From the NCBI RefSeq assembly GCF_001617365.1, contig NZ_LVJR01000118.1, forward strand, positions 1 to 42,814: 42,814 nucleotides of DNA. Direction: 5' to 3'. The notes under the pieces were generated by a model. That model had not been told where the DNA came from. It did no database searches and was given only the letters and a program-made list of their open reading frames with translations. Shown piece after piece: positions 22,018-31,199 of the stretch (position 1 is the stretch's first letter; each line of letters begins with the position of its first letter). Both the position numbers and the translations under genes were made by a program. This stretch comes from Rhodanobacter sp. FW104-R8 (GTDB taxonomy: Bacteria; Pseudomonadota; Gammaproteobacteria; Xanthomonadales; Rhodanobacteraceae).

Positions 22018-24258
22018 TCAATGCGTGGCCGGCGCCACCGCGGATGAGGCGGGCTTCGCCGCCGCGACGTCCGGGTAACCTCCGCCGTACGGCAGCACCT
22101 GGACGGCCAGTTTCGGGTCGGCCTTGATCATGCCGAGCGCGTCGTACAGGATGTGCGCGGTCTCGTTGAGCTGCACGTCCTTCGCCTTCTTCGCCTCCTT
22201 CTCCTGCTTCAGCTCGCTCTTCAGGCTGCGCTCGTTCGCGTTGAGGCCGTCGTCGAGGCTGCTAGCCTCGTCGGCGAGCGAGGCGTCGGTGCCGTCGATG
22301 GCCCTGTGACGCGTGCGGAAATCGGCCTGGATCGCCTCCATCTGCTTGCGCTCCACCTCGCGCGCCGCGAAGTTCAGCGAAGTCGAGGTCTTGGCGCGCA
22401 TGGCGCGGTACTGCGCCAGCTCGTCCAGCATCAGCTTCCACGCCGGCGACTTCGCCGTGCGCTCGGCGTGCAGTTTCTGCAGCTGGGGCAGGTAGGCGTT
22501 GAGGTTGGCCACCACCTGGTAGTTGGCCGGTGCGATCTGGGTCCACTTCAGCGCGTTGTCGTAGGTCGACTCGCCGAAGTCCTTGTCGTCGCCATTCTTC
22601 GGGAACTCGATGTCCGGGGTGACGCCCTTCAGCTGGGTTGAGCCGCCGTTGATGCGGAAGAATTCCTGGATGGTCATCTTCAGCTCGCCCAGCTCGGGCT
22701 TCTCGCTGTCGCCCTGCGCGAAGCGGTCGAGGTCGACCAGGTTCTGCACGGTGCCCTTGCCGAAGGTCGGTTCGCCGATCACCAGGCCGCGGTGGTAGTC
22801 CTGGATCGCGGCGGAGAAGATTTCCGACGCCGACGCCGTGCCGCGGTTGACCAGCACCGCCAGCGGGCCGCTCCACGCCATGCCCGGCTGGTCGTCGCCC
22901 TGCACCTCGACGTCGCCGCGGGAGTCGCGCACCTGCACCACCGGACCCTTGTCGATGAACAGGCCGGTCAGCGAATTGGCCTCGGCCAGCGAGCCGCCGC
23001 CGTTGTTGCGCAGGTCCACCACCACGCCCTGCACGCCATCCTGCTTCAGCTCGCCGAGCAGCTTGGCGACGTCGCGGGTGGCACTCTTGTAGTTCTTGTC
23101 GCCGGCGCTGCGCGCGCCGAAGTCGGAGTAGAAGGCGGGCAGCTCGATCACGCCGATCTTGCGGCTGACGTCGCCATCCTTGATCTCGATGAGCTTCTTC
23201 TTCGCCGCCTGCTCCTCGATGCTGACCTTCTGGCGCACCAGGCTGACCATCTCGTGCTTGCCGTCCAGGCCGGTGTCGGCCGGCAGGACTTCCAGCCGCA
23301 CGGTGGTGTCCTTCTTGCCGCGGATGAGGTTGACCACGTCGTCCAGGCGCCAGCCGATCACGTCGAGCATCGGGCCCTTGTCGCCCTGGCCCACGGCCAC
23401 GATGCGGTCGCCGACCTTGACCTTGCCGGACTTGACGGCCGGGCCGCCCGGCACCAGTTCGCGGATCTGGGTGTAGTCGTCGCGCGCCTGCAGCACCGCG
23501 CCGATGCCTTCCAGCGACAGCTTCATCGAGATGTCGAAGTTCTCCGCCGCGCGCGGGCCGAGGTAGTCGGTGTGCGGGTCGGTGGTCTCGGCATAGGCGG
23601 TCATGAAGGTCTGGAACGCGTCCTGGCCGTCGAGCTGCCTGACCCGCTCGATGTAGCCGGCATAGCGCTTGTCCAGCGTCTTGCGGATATCCGCATCGTC
23701 CTTGCCCGCCAGTTTCAGGCGCAGCCAGTCGTTCTTGGTGCGCTTGCGCCACAGGTCGTCGAGTTCGGTCCGGTCCTTCGGCCAGTCGGCGTGCTCGCGG
23801 TCGAACGTGTAGCTCTCGTTGACGGAGAAGTCGAAGCCCTGCTTGAGCAGCTCGCGCGCATAGGTCATGCGTTCGACCGCGCGCTGCAGGTACAGGTTGA
23901 ACACGGCGAACGGCGCGGACAGGTCCTGGTTCCAGATCGCGTCGTCGAGCTTGGTCTTCAGCGGCGCGAACTTCGCCATGTCGGCCTGGGTGAAGAACAC
24001 CTTCTCGCTGTCGAGCAGCTTGAAGTAGGCCTTGTAGATGCGCGCCGACATCGCATCGTCGAGCGGCTGCGCGTCATAGTGGAAGCGGGTCAGGAAACGC
24101 GCCGACAGCTGCGCGGCCTGCGCCTCGCTGGCAGTGGGCGCAAGCGGCCAGGTGGCTGCCTTGCGGGCCTTGCCGGCGCCGAGATCGGCGGCCGACTGCG
24201 CAAGCGCGCAGGTCGCGGTGAAGGCAAGCAGCAGGACCAGCGCGGGACGAAATTTCAT
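22018..24258 (-). CDS. prc: Tail-specific (carboxy-terminal processing) protease Prc
   Basis: The 746-residue S41-family periplasmic protease trims C-termini; relatives act on PBP3 and murein hydrolases. A signal peptide covers about 1-20 (ends CALA-QS). A helical N-terminal domain precedes a PDZ domain at about 240-330 (GIGAVLQARDDYTQIREL, then GGPAVKSGKVKVGDRIVAV). The peptidase core follows, with catalytic S476 (GTASASE) and K501 (EPTFGKGTVQ), 25 residues apart as in the family. The C-terminal DUF3340-like region is Lys/Glu rich. ATG 24258 starts the signal peptide; the much longer open frame upstream overlaps lipA and is not used. It begins 8 nt after the lipA stop, at the end of the cell-wall/lipoate series. 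Confidence 0.93.
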   Translation of the reverse strand: MKFRPALVLLLAFTATCALAQSAADLGAGKARKAATWPLAPTASEAQAAQLSARFLTRFHYDAQPLDDAMSARIYKAYFKLLDSEKVFFTQADMAKFAPLKTKLDDAIWNQDLSAPFAVFNLYLQRAVERMTYARELLKQGFDFSVNESYTFDREHADWPKDRTELDDLWRKRTKNDWLRLKLAGKDDADIRKTLDKRYAGYIERVRQLDGQDAFQTFMTAYAETTDPHTDYLGPRAAENFDISMKLSLEGIGAVLQARDDYTQIRELVPGGPAVKSGKVKVGDRIVAVGQGDKGPMLDVIGWRLDDVVNLIRGKKDTTVRLEVLPADTGLDGKHEMVSLVRQKVSIEEQAAKKKLIEIKDGDVSRKIGVIELPAFYSDFGARSAGDKNYKSATRDVAKLLGELKQDGVQGVVVDLRNNGGGSLAEANSLTGLFIDKGPVVQVRDSRGDVEVQGDDQPGMAWSGPLAVLVNRGTASASEIFSAAIQDYHRGLVIGEPTFGKGTVQNLVDLDRFAQGDSEKPELGELKMTIQEFFRINGGSTQLKGVTPDIEFPKNGDDKDFGESTYDNALKWTQIAPANYQVVANLNAYLPQLQKLHAERTAKSPAWKLMLDELAQYRAMRAKTSTSLNFAAREVERKQMEAIQADFRTRHRAIDGTDASLADEASSLDDGLNANERSLKSELKQEKEAKKAKDVQLNETAHILYDALGMIKADPKLAVQVLPYGGGYPDVAAAKPASSAVAPATH

Positions 24259-24266
24259 GGAGGCTC

Positions 24267-25277
24267 TCAGGCTGACTCGGTGACGCCGGCCGCGTGGGCC
24301 TGCAGGTCGGCGTGGTAGGACGAACGCACCAGCGGGCCGGAGGCGACGTGATGGAAACCCATCGCCTCGCCCTCCGCGCGCAGCGCGTCGAATTCTTCGG
24401 GAGTCCAGTAGCGCACCACCGGGTGGTGATGCGGCGTGGGCTGCAGGTACTGGCCGATGGTGATCATCTCGACGTCGTGGTCGCGCAGGTCGCGCATGGT
24501 CTCCAGTACCTGCTCCATCGTCTCGCCCAGGCCCAGCATGATGCCGGACTTGGTCGGCACCTCGGGATGCTGCACCTTGAAGCGCTTGAGCAGGTCCAGC
24601 GACCACTGGTAGTCGGCGCCCGGGCGCACTTCGCGGTACAGGTGCGGCACGGTTTCCAGGTTGTGGTTGAACACGTCCGGCGGGAAGTCCTTCAGCACGT
24701 CCAGCGCGCGCTCCATGCGGCCCTTGCCGCGGAAATCCGGGGTGAGGATCTCGATGCGGATGCTCGGGCTGGCGTGGCGCGTGGCGCGGATGCAGGCGGC
24801 GAAGTGCTCGGCGCCGCCGTCGCGCAGGTCGTCGCGGTCGACCGAAGTGATCACCACGTACTTCAGGCGCATGTCGCGGATCGTCTCGGCCAGCCGCGCC
24901 GGCTCCAGCGGATCGGGCGCCACCGGGCGGCCATGCGCCACGTCGCAGAACGAGCAGCGGCGGGTGCACACCTCGCCGAGGATCATGAAGGTGGCGGTGC
25001 CCTTGCTGAAGCACTCGTGGATGTTCGGGCAGGAGGCTTCCTCGCACACCGTCACCAGCGAATTCTCGCGCAGGCGTGCCTTCAGCTGCTGCACGGCGTT
25101 GCCCTGCGGCAGCCGCACGCGGATCCAGCTGGGCTTGCGCAGGGTCGGCACGCTGGTGTCGAAACCGGCGCGGTTCAGCGCGATCTTGTCGTTGCCCAGC
25201 TGCTTTTCCGCGGCGGGTGCGCCGGCGACGACGCTGATCGGGATGACCTTGGGGGAAGAGACGGTTGTTTCGCTCAT
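24267..25277 (-). CDS. lipA: Lipoyl synthase
   Basis: This 336-residue radical-SAM enzyme inserts two sulfurs into protein-bound octanoate to make the lipoyl cofactor. Both iron-sulfur clusters are visible: the auxiliary cluster [12 protein letters not shown] (C-x4-C-x5-C) and the radical-SAM motif CTRRCSFC (CxxxCxxC), followed by DVAHG. Further family motifs are [18 protein letters not shown] and [12 protein letters not shown]. Length fits LipA. It starts 9 nt after the lipB stop, so lipB-lipA are co-transcribed, and the two enzymes act in sequence in lipoate synthesis. Confidence 0.97.
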   Translation of the reverse strand: MSETTVSSPKVIPISVVAGAPAAEKQLGNDKIALNRAGFDTSVPTLRKPSWIRVRLPQGNAVQQLKARLRENSLVTVCEEASCPNIHECFSKGTATFMILGEVCTRRCSFCDVAHGRPVAPDPLEPARLAETIRDMRLKYVVITSVDRDDLRDGGAEHFAACIRATRHASPSIRIEILTPDFRGKGRMERALDVLKDFPPDVFNHNLETVPHLYREVRPGADYQWSLDLLKRFKVQHPEVPTKSGIMLGLGETMEQVLETMRDLRDHDVEMITIGQYLQPTPHHHPVVRYWTPEEFDALRAEGEAMGFHHVASGPLVRSSYHADLQAHAAGVTESA

Positions 25278-25286
25278 GTAGACAGC

Positions 25287-25985
25287 TCAGACCGCCGCGC
25301 GGGCGGGGAGTTCGGGCAGGATGGGGGCGGCGGGCTCGGCGGCGAAGCCGAACTGGCGGCAGAACTCCTCCACCAGCACGTCCTCGACCGCGGCCAACTG
25401 CGACGGACCGCCCAAGTCTAGCAGCTGCGTGACCGCCAAACCCTTGTAACCGCAAGGATTGATGCGGTGGAACGGCTCCAGGTCCATGGCCACGTTGAAG
25501 GCCAGCCCGTGGAAGCTGCAGCCGCGGCGCACACGCAGGCCCAGCGCGGCGACCTTGGCGTCGGCCACGTAGACCCCGGGCGCGCCCTCGCGGCGCACCG
25601 CGACCACGTTCCAGTGCGCCAGCGTGTCGATCAGCGACTGCTCGATCCGGTGCACCAGCTCGCGCACGCCCACGCCGGCACGGCGCAGGTCGATCAGCGG
25701 GTAGCCGACGATCTGGCCCGGCCCGTGGTAGGTCACCTGGCCGCCGCGGTCGACCGGGATCACCGGGATGTCGCCCGGCGCCAGCACGTGCTCCATCTTG
25801 CCGGCCTGGCCGAGGGTGAACACCGGGTCGTGCTCCAGCAGCCACAGCTCGTCGGGCGTGTCCGTCGTGCGGTTGTCGGTGAACGCGCTCATCGCCTGCC
25901 AGGTCGCCGCGTACGGCTGGCGGCCCAGGCGGCGGATTTTCAGAGGCCGGGATTGGGGATTCGGGATTGGGGATTCGGGGGGCAC
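25287..25985 (-). CDS. lipB: Lipoyl(octanoyl) transferase
   Basis: LipB moves octanoyl from acyl carrier protein to lipoate-dependent enzymes. The 232-residue product contains [33 protein letters not shown] and [13 protein letters not shown], the last with the catalytic Cys and Lys. The start is unusual: no ATG lies between the conserved IRRLGRQPY segment and the upstream gene, so I choose GTG 25985, which has AGGT nearby. The resulting first 12 or so residues ([12 protein letters not shown]) are encoded by a GAATCCCCAATCCC tandem repeat that looks like an inserted element. CTG at the conserved segment, or an ATG inside ybeD (26126), are alternatives. Confidence 0.9.
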   Translation of the reverse strand: MPPESPIPNPQSRPLKIRRLGRQPYAATWQAMSAFTDNRTTDTPDELWLLEHDPVFTLGQAGKMEHVLAPGDIPVIPVDRGGQVTYHGPGQIVGYPLIDLRRAGVGVRELVHRIEQSLIDTLAHWNVVAVRREGAPGVYVADAKVAALGLRVRRGCSFHGLAFNVAMDLEPFHRINPCGYKGLAVTQLLDLGGPSQLAAVEDVLVEEFCRQFGFAAEPAAPILPELPARAAV

Positions 25986-26083
25986 GACTGACCTGCTACT
26001 TCGTGGTGTTCCTGAAACAAAATCGCGCGTTACACACTCGCCATGAGACTCGGGGTGCGGTTTTCCCGAATCCCGAATCCCGG
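25949..26083. repeat. REP-like element: 14-bp tandem repeat with inverted partner
   Basis: GGGATTGGGGATTC occurs as two perfect tandem copies at 25949-25976. The reverse-oriented CCCGAATCCCGAATCCCGG stands at 26065-26083. The two arms face each other across 88 bp between ybeD and lipB, where tight spacing would be expected. This has the structure of a small dispersed inverted-repeat element of the GGGATTCGGG type. Its left arm encodes the predicted LipB N-terminus. Confidence 0.7.
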
Positions 26084-26085
26084 CT

Positions 26086-26376
26086 TCACATCGTGTAGCG
26101 GATATCCGGGTCGGCGCGCAGCGCATGGTGCGCCGCCTCGTACTGTTCGCGGCTGTCGCAGCGGAAGCTCACCGTGACCGAGACGAAGTTGCCCGCGCCG
26201 GAGTGCCGGTGCCGCACGGTCTCGTGCAGTACGTGCAGGCCGGTGCGCTCCAGCAGTTGCGGCACGCGGGTCGGCAGGTTCGCGCTGGCGCTGCCGACCG
26301 CGGTGATCTCGAATTCGCCGGGAAACTGGAAGCCCTTGCCCTCCTGCTTCGCCTTGCTGAAGTCGACCGGCTGCAT
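26086..26376 (-). CDS. ybeD: YbeD family protein (DUF493)
   Basis: The 96-residue protein is a small alpha/beta domain of the DUF493 family, found between dacA and lipB in many gammaproteobacteria. Conserved parts are [28 protein letters not shown] and the C-terminal ADPDIRYTM. The fold resembles ACT-like regulatory domains; no biochemical role is established to my knowledge. Its ATG overlaps the stop of the carboxypeptidase gene by one base (TGATG), so translation is coupled to it. Confidence 0.92.
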   Translation of the reverse strand: MQPVDFSKAKQEGKGFQFPGEFEITAVGSASANLPTRVPQLLERTGLHVLHETVRHRHSGAGNFVSVTVSFRCDSREQYEAAHHALRADPDIRYTM

Positions 26377-27629
26377 CACTTCGCGTCCGCGCTCTTGGCC
26401 GGTGCCTCGGCATCGGCCTTCTTGTCGCTGTGGAACCACAGCAGGATGCTGTCCCACAGGCGCGAGAAGAAGCCGCCCTGCGGCGCGTCGGCCAGCGCCA
26501 CCAGCGGCACGTTCTGCACCGGCTGGCCGGCCAGCGTGATGCGCAGCGTGCCGACCTGCTGGCCCTTGGTGAACGGCGCGATCAGCGTGGCCGGGATGTC
26601 CATGGTGGCCTTGAGCTGGTCGTACTGGCCGCGCTTGACGGTGACCTGCACGGCGTCGGCGACGCCCAGCGGCAGCTGGTTCGTCGCGCCCTTCCACAGC
26701 CGCGGCGTGGCCAGCGGCTTGCCGGCGTCATACAGCTTGTGGGTCTCGTAGAAGCGGAAGCCGTAGTTGAGCAGGGCCATCGCCGAGTCGGCGCGCGCCT
26801 TCTCGCTGCTGGCGCCCATCACGATGGCGATCATGCGCGATTCGCCCTGCTTCGCCGAAGCGGCCAGGCAGTAGCCGGCGCCCGCGGTGTGGCCGGTCTT
26901 GATGCCGTCCACGCTGGGGTCGCGCCACAGCAGGGTGTTGCGGTTGTGCTGCTTGATGCCGTTCCACTCGAACTCCTTGATCGCGGAGATCGCGTAGTCC
27001 TCGGGGAAGTCGTGGACCAGCGCGCGCGACAGCAGCGCGATGTCGTGCGCGGTGGTGTAGTGGTTCGCGATCGGGTAGCCGGAGGCGTTCTCGAAGTTGG
27101 AGTTGGCCATGCCGAGCTGCTTGGCGTAGGCGTTCATCAGGCCGGCGAACGCCGGCTCGGAGCCGGCGGTGTGCTCGGCCAGCGCGATCGCCGCGTCGTT
27201 GCCGGACTGGATGATCATGCCGTACAGCAAATCCTTCAGCGGCACCTGGCTGTTGAGCTTGAGGAAGCTGGTGGAGCCGTCGGTGCCGGCGCCGCCGCCG
27301 CGCCAGGCGTTCTCGCTGATGGTCACCGGGTCGGTCATGTGGATCTTGCCGTTGGCGATCTCGGCCGAGACCACGTAGTCGGTCATCACCTTGGTGATCG
27401 AGGCCGGCTCCACGCGCAGGTCGGGCTCCTTGCTGGCGAGGATCTGCCCGGTGGCGTAGTCCATCAGCACCCAGCTCTTGCCGTCGACGTCCGGCGGCGG
27501 CGGCACCGGCGCCTCGGGCACCACCGGGCGCGGTACCGGCGACGGGCGCGGCTGCGTCTGGGCGACGGCGGCGCCGACCAGCAGCGTGATGGCGGCGAAC
27601 GGGATCAGGGTGCGGCGGAAAAAATTCAT
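26376..27629 (-). CDS. dacA: D-alanyl-D-alanine carboxypeptidase (PBP5/6 type)
   Basis: The enzyme removes the terminal D-Ala from peptidoglycan pentapeptides in the periplasm. The 417-residue product has a signal peptide (about 1-23, ending AVAQ), a proline-rich linker, and a penicillin-binding domain. Its three signatures are S77-x-x-K80 (SITK), SGN (IIQSGNDAA) and KTG (GIKTGHTAG). The C-terminal beta domain (about 300-395) ends in an amphipathic helix (FFSRLWDSILLWF) that anchors such proteins to the inner membrane. Length is slightly above E. coli PBP5 because of the Pro-rich linker and a Lys/Ala tail. DacA versus DacC naming cannot be settled. Confidence 0.95.
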   Translation of the reverse strand: MNFFRRTLIPFAAITLLVGAAVAQTQPRPSPVPRPVVPEAPVPPPPDVDGKSWVLMDYATGQILASKEPDLRVEPASITKVMTDYVVSAEIANGKIHMTDPVTISENAWRGGGAGTDGSTSFLKLNSQVPLKDLLYGMIIQSGNDAAIALAEHTAGSEPAFAGLMNAYAKQLGMANSNFENASGYPIANHYTTAHDIALLSRALVHDFPEDYAISAIKEFEWNGIKQHNRNTLLWRDPSVDGIKTGHTAGAGYCLAASAKQGESRMIAIVMGASSEKARADSAMALLNYGFRFYETHKLYDAGKPLATPRLWKGATNQLPLGVADAVQVTVKRGQYDQLKATMDIPATLIAPFTKGQQVGTLRITLAGQPVQNVPLVALADAPQGGFFSRLWDSILLWFHSDKKADAEAPAKSADAK

Positions 27630-27703
27630 CGTGTTGTTCAGTCCGGTTGCTGGGTGTCGGCGCGGCGGCGGCGACGCGATGGAAAAGATGTGGAAAAACC
27701 TGC

Positions 27704-28624
27704 TCAGTCTACCGCGACCTGGGGCCGCGGCAGGCCCATGCCTTCGATCCGGGCGCTGACCTGGTCGGCGCGGTCCACGCTGGCCAGCGGCCCGATCCGC
27801 ACCCGGCGCACGTGCCGGCCGTTGACCATGGCCTCGTTCACCTGCACCTCGCCCAGGTCGGCCTGGCGCAGGCGCCGGGCCAGCCGCTCGGCATTCTCCG
27901 CGTCGGCGAACGCGCCCACCTGCAGGTAGATCCCCGGGTGTCCGCTTGTGACCACGACCGGCGGCGGCAGTTCCTGCAGCGGCTGCCCGGGATCGATCCC
28001 GCGCACCTCGACCAGGCCGGTGCCCTTGGGCCAGACGCCGATCTTCACCGCCGCCGCGTAGGACAGGTCGATCAGGCGGTTGTCGTGGAACGGCCCGCGA
28101 TCGTTGACCCGCACGATCACGCTCTTGCCGTTTTCCAGGTTGGTCACGCGCGCGTAGCTTGGCAGCGGCAAGGTGGTGCTGGCCGCGCTGAACGCGTACA
28201 TGTCGTAGTTTTCCAGGCTGGAGGTCTTGTAGCCGTGGAACTTGTTGCCGTAGAACGAGGCGATGCCCCGCTCGTCGTAGCCGCGCGCGCTGGGCAGCAC
28301 GCGATAGGTCTGCCCGCGCACGGTATACGGCGACTTGTTGCCGTACAGCGAGCGCGGCTCGGCCTTCGGCACCGGCTCGACCAGCTTGCTGACGTCCAGC
28401 GGCGGCGGCACGCTGTCGGCGCTGTCGCGGTAGCGCCGTTCCTGGGGCTGGCTGAGGTCGTCGCGGAAGCCGCCCTCTCGCCGCTCGTCGGCGCCGCGCG
28501 CCGCGCCGCCGCGGCCGCCGCTGGCGCCGCTGGCGCCGTAGCCGGGCTTCCTCGTCTTCGCGCCGCCGCAGCCGGCGAGCAGCAACGCCGCCAGCAGTAG
28601 CGCCGCGATACCCGCCGCCCTCAT
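27704..28624 (-). CDS. rlpA: RlpA septal lipoprotein, peptidoglycan lytic transglycosylase
   Basis: The 306-residue protein has a lipoprotein signal with lipobox LLLAGC (Cys19). After a Gly/Arg-rich spacer comes the double-psi beta-barrel domain (about 130-225): GIASFYGNKFHGYKTSS, then RVNDRGPF and the catalytic-type DLSYAAA. The C-terminal SPOR domain (about 230-305) reads YLQVGAFADAENAERLARRL. RlpA cleaves denuded glycan strands, and SPOR localises it to the septum. ATG 28624 overlaps the mltB stop by 4 nt (ATGA). The much longer upstream open frame lies inside mltB and is discarded. Confidence 0.95.
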   Translation of the reverse strand: MRAAGIAALLLAALLLAGCGGAKTRKPGYGASGASGGRGGAARGADERREGGFRDDLSQPQERRYRDSADSVPPPLDVSKLVEPVPKAEPRSLYGNKSPYTVRGQTYRVLPSARGYDERGIASFYGNKFHGYKTSSLENYDMYAFSAASTTLPLPSYARVTNLENGKSVIVRVNDRGPFHDNRLIDLSYAAAVKIGVWPKGTGLVEVRGIDPGQPLQELPPPVVVTSGHPGIYLQVGAFADAENAERLARRLRQADLGEVQVNEAMVNGRHVRRVRIGPLASVDRADQVSARIEGMGLPRPQVAVD

Positions 28625-29622
28625 CGTGCGGCGCCCGCCCGGTCTGCGCCGGCGGCGATCGCCTGCGCCAGCTGGTCGACCGCCATCGCGTACAGCGGGC
28701 TGCGGTTGTAGCGGGTAATCACGTAGAAATTGCGGAAGGTGAACCAGTACTCCGGCCCGTTCGGGCCTTCCAGCGTCTGCAGGCTGGCGGGCTCGCCCGG
28801 CGACAGCCGCTGCAGCGGCGCGTAACCCCACGCCTCCAGCTGCTCCAGCGGCCATTGCGGCGCGGCGTCCTTCACCGCGATCGGCTGCGCCGCCGCGTCC
28901 GGCTGCGCCCGCGACGCGACCGGGCCGCCGTCGACCCAGCCGTGCTTGGCGAAATAGTTGGCCACGCTGGCGAAGATGTCAGGCAGCGAGTTCTGCAGGT
29001 CGATGCGGCCGTCGTGGTCGGCGTCCACCGCGAAGTCGCGGATGCTGGTGGGCATGAACTGGCCCCAGCCCTGCGCGCCGGCGTAGGAGCCGGTGAGCGT
29101 GCCGACCGGGCCGGCCAGGTGGTTGTCCGGCAGGCTCAGCAGTTCCTTCAGCTGCTCGCGGAAGAACTTCGCCCGCGGCGGGTAGTACAGGCCCAGCGTG
29201 ACCAGCGCGTCGAGCACCTTGTACTTGCCGGTATTGCGGCCGTAGCTGGTCTCCACGCCGACGATCGCCACGATGTATTGCGGCGCCACGCCGTACTGCT
29301 TGCCGATCTGCTCCAGCAGCGCGCGGTGCTCGCGATAGAACGCGATGCCGTCGCCGATGCGCTGGCTGGTGAGGAAGATCGGCCGGTAGTCCTTCCACGG
29401 CTTCGCCTCGGCCGGGCGGCTGATCGCGTCGAGGATGCCCTGCTGCATCTTCGCGCCGTCGAGCAGCGCGTTCAGCGCCTGCGGGTTCTTGCCGGTTTCC
29501 TTCGCCACTTCACGGACCAGCTGTTCCTGGCCGGGATGGGTTTCGGCAAAAACGGGAGAACCAAGAACACCGAGACAGAGAACTGCAAGCAGGCGAAACG
29601 GGCGCGAATGTATCAATCTCAT
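28621..29622 (-). CDS. mltB: Lytic murein transglycosylase B
   Basis: MltB cleaves peptidoglycan glycan strands to 1,6-anhydro ends. The 333-residue product has a signal peptide (about 1-25, PVFA-ET) with no lipobox, so it is a soluble periplasmic form. The catalytic Glu is E124 in VGVETSYGRNTG. Other family parts are GLYYPPRAKFFREQL, AQGWGQFMPTSIRDFAVDAD (with an EF-hand-like calcium loop, DADHDGRIDL) and the C-terminal NFYVITRYNRSPLYAMAV. ATG 29622 begins the signal peptide. It heads the mltB-rlpA-dacA-ybeD-lipB-lipA run and must have its own promoter in the 197-bp gap upstream, because an unrelated operon separates it from rodA. Confidence 0.95.
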   Translation of the reverse strand: MRLIHSRPFRLLAVLCLGVLGSPVFAETHPGQEQLVREVAKETGKNPQALNALLDGAKMQQGILDAISRPAEAKPWKDYRPIFLTSQRIGDGIAFYREHRALLEQIGKQYGVAPQYIVAIVGVETSYGRNTGKYKVLDALVTLGLYYPPRAKFFREQLKELLSLPDNHLAGPVGTLTGSYAGAQGWGQFMPTSIRDFAVDADHDGRIDLQNSLPDIFASVANYFAKHGWVDGGPVASRAQPDAAAQPIAVKDAAPQWPLEQLEAWGYAPLQRLSPGEPASLQTLEGPNGPEYWFTFRNFYVITRYNRSPLYAMAVDQLAQAIAAGADRAGAAR

Positions 29623-29783
29623 GGTGGGAAATAGCCGCCTGCGCAGTCGGAATTCAACGCGACGAAGCCTACCATGCACACGCGGCGCGGGGCCGCGGGC
29701 CAAGGACCGTGCGCCCGGCAGTCAGGCCGCATGCACCATGTCTTCGCGGAAGGCGCCCGGCCGGGACCAGCCATGCCGCTCCC

Positions 29784-29809
29784 GGGGGCGCCGTGTCTCC
29801 GGCACCCCC
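29784..29809 (-). terminator. Hairpin after the cytochrome c gene
   Basis: Arms of 10 nt (GGGGGCGCCG / CGGCACCCCC, one G-T pair) with a 6-nt loop start 11 nt beyond the stop of the cytochrome gene. There is no T-run. It likely separates the dehydrogenase operon from mltB. Confidence 0.5.
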
Positions 29810-29819
29810 GCGCTGGCAC

Positions 29820-31199
29820 CTATCGGCTGCGCGGATCGTAGGCAGTCATGCCGGCCTTACCCGCCGTCACCTTCCCGCGCAGTTCCCGCACCTGCTCTGC
29901 GCCGACCGCGCCGCCGCGGTTGCCCCAGCTGGACCGCACGAAACCGAGCAGATCGGCCACCTGCCGGTCGCTCAGCCGCGCATCGAAGGGCGGCATGCTG
30001 AACTGCATCGGTGCCCCCGGGCCGGAGGGCATGGTCCCGCCCTGAAGCACCAGCCGGATCAGCGACCCCGGATCCCGACCATTCACCATGGGATTGCCTG
30101 CCAGTGCGGGATAGACCTGGCCGTAGCCTTGCCCGTCGGTGCGATGGCAGGTGGCGCAGTTGTCGACATAAAGCTGCGCGCCGGTGGCGGCGACATCTCC
30201 ATCGCGCAATGCCTTGTGCGTGGCCAGGTCGTAGCTCACTGCCGCCTCCTGACGCAGCGGCGCCAGCGATTTCAGGTAGTGCGCGATCGCCGTGAGGTCA
30301 TCGTCGTTGAGATACTGCGTGCTGTGCTGGATCACGTCGGCCATGCCGCCGAAGACGGCACCGCGCTCGCTGCGCCCGGTCTTGAGCAACGCCACCAGCT
30401 CGGCCTCGCTGACGCTGCCCAGGCCGCTCGCCAGCTCCCCGCGCAGGCTGGGCACGACCCACTGGTCGCTGCTGCCGCCGCTGAGATAGATCTTGCCGTC
30501 ATGATCGCTCAGCGCCTTTTCTTGCAGGGTCAGCGCCCGCGGCGTGTGGCAGGCGCCGCAGTGTCCCAAGCCCTCGACCAGATAGGCGCCGCGTGCCAGC
30601 ACCGGATCCTGTGGCGGTGCCGCGCCGGCAGGCGGCACGCCGGGGGCGAACAGCCAGCGCCAGTAGGCCAGCGGCCAGCGCAGCGACAGCGGCCACGGGA
30701 TGTCCGCACTCCGGTCGGCCTGCTGCACCGGCGCCACACCGTGCATGAAATAGGCATACAGGGCCTGCACGTCCTGATCGCTGACCCTGGCGTACGACGG
30801 ATAGGGCATCGCCGGATACAGCGTGTGGCCGTCGCGGGAGATGCCGCGGCGCAACGCACGCTCGAACTCGCCGTAGCTGTAGTCGCCGATGCCGGTGCGT
30901 GGATCGGGCGTGATGTTGCTGCTGTAGATGGTGCCGATGGGCGAGGCCAGCGGCAATCCTCCCGCGAACGGCTTGCCACCCGGCGCGGTATGGCAGGCGA
31001 AGCAGTCACCCGCGCGCGCTAGGTATTCGCCCTGCTTGACCTGTGCGTCGGAGGGCGTCCCGGGAAGCGTCGCCGCCGCGTCGCCGCCGCCGCGGAAAAG
31101 CAGGGTTGCCAGCCACGCCAACAGCACCAGCGCGATCAGCACAAAAAGGGCGCCAAGCAGACTGCGTCCGCGCCGGGAACGCTTGGCTCCGGTACTCAT
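29820..31199 (-). CDS. Triheme cytochrome c subunit of a membrane dehydrogenase
   Basis: The 459-residue protein takes electrons from the flavoprotein subunit and passes them to ubiquinone or a terminal oxidase. A hydrophobic N-terminal segment (about 13-35) acts as signal or anchor. Three heme-binding motifs are visible: CFACH (from C66), CGACH (from C214) and CATCH (from C348), the layout of the cytochrome subunits of gluconate 2-dehydrogenase and PQQ alcohol dehydrogenase. Candidate Met ligands follow each heme (e.g. TLYPAMPYPSY). ATG 31199 overlaps the flavoprotein stop by 4 nt (ATGA). The context favours gluconate or a related sugar acid over alcohol, since no PQQ enzyme is present. Confidence 0.9.
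   Translation of the reverse strand: MSTGAKRSRRGRSLLGALFVLIALVLLAWLATLLFRGGGDAAATLPGTPSDAQVKQGEYLARAGDCFACHTAPGGKPFAGGLPLASPIGTIYSSNITPDPRTGIGDYSYGEFERALRRGISRDGHTLYPAMPYPSYARVSDQDVQALYAYFMHGVAPVQQADRSADIPWPLSLRWPLAYWRWLFAPGVPPAGAAPPQDPVLARGAYLVEGLGHCGACHTPRALTLQEKALSDHDGKIYLSGGSSDQWVVPSLRGELASGLGSVSEAELVALLKTGRSERGAVFGGMADVIQHSTQYLNDDDLTAIAHYLKSLAPLRQEAAVSYDLATHKALRDGDVAATGAQLYVDNCATCHRTDGQGYGQVYPALAGNPMVNGRDPGSLIRLVLQGGTMPSGPGAPMQFSMPPFDARLSDRQVADLLGFVRSSWGNRGGAVGAEQVRELRGKVTAGKAGMTAYDPRSR

Noticed and set aside
24259..25845. Upstream extension of the prc open frame, giving 1275 codons
   Set aside because: It overlaps lipA and lipB on the same strand. The signal peptide at 24258 defines the real start.
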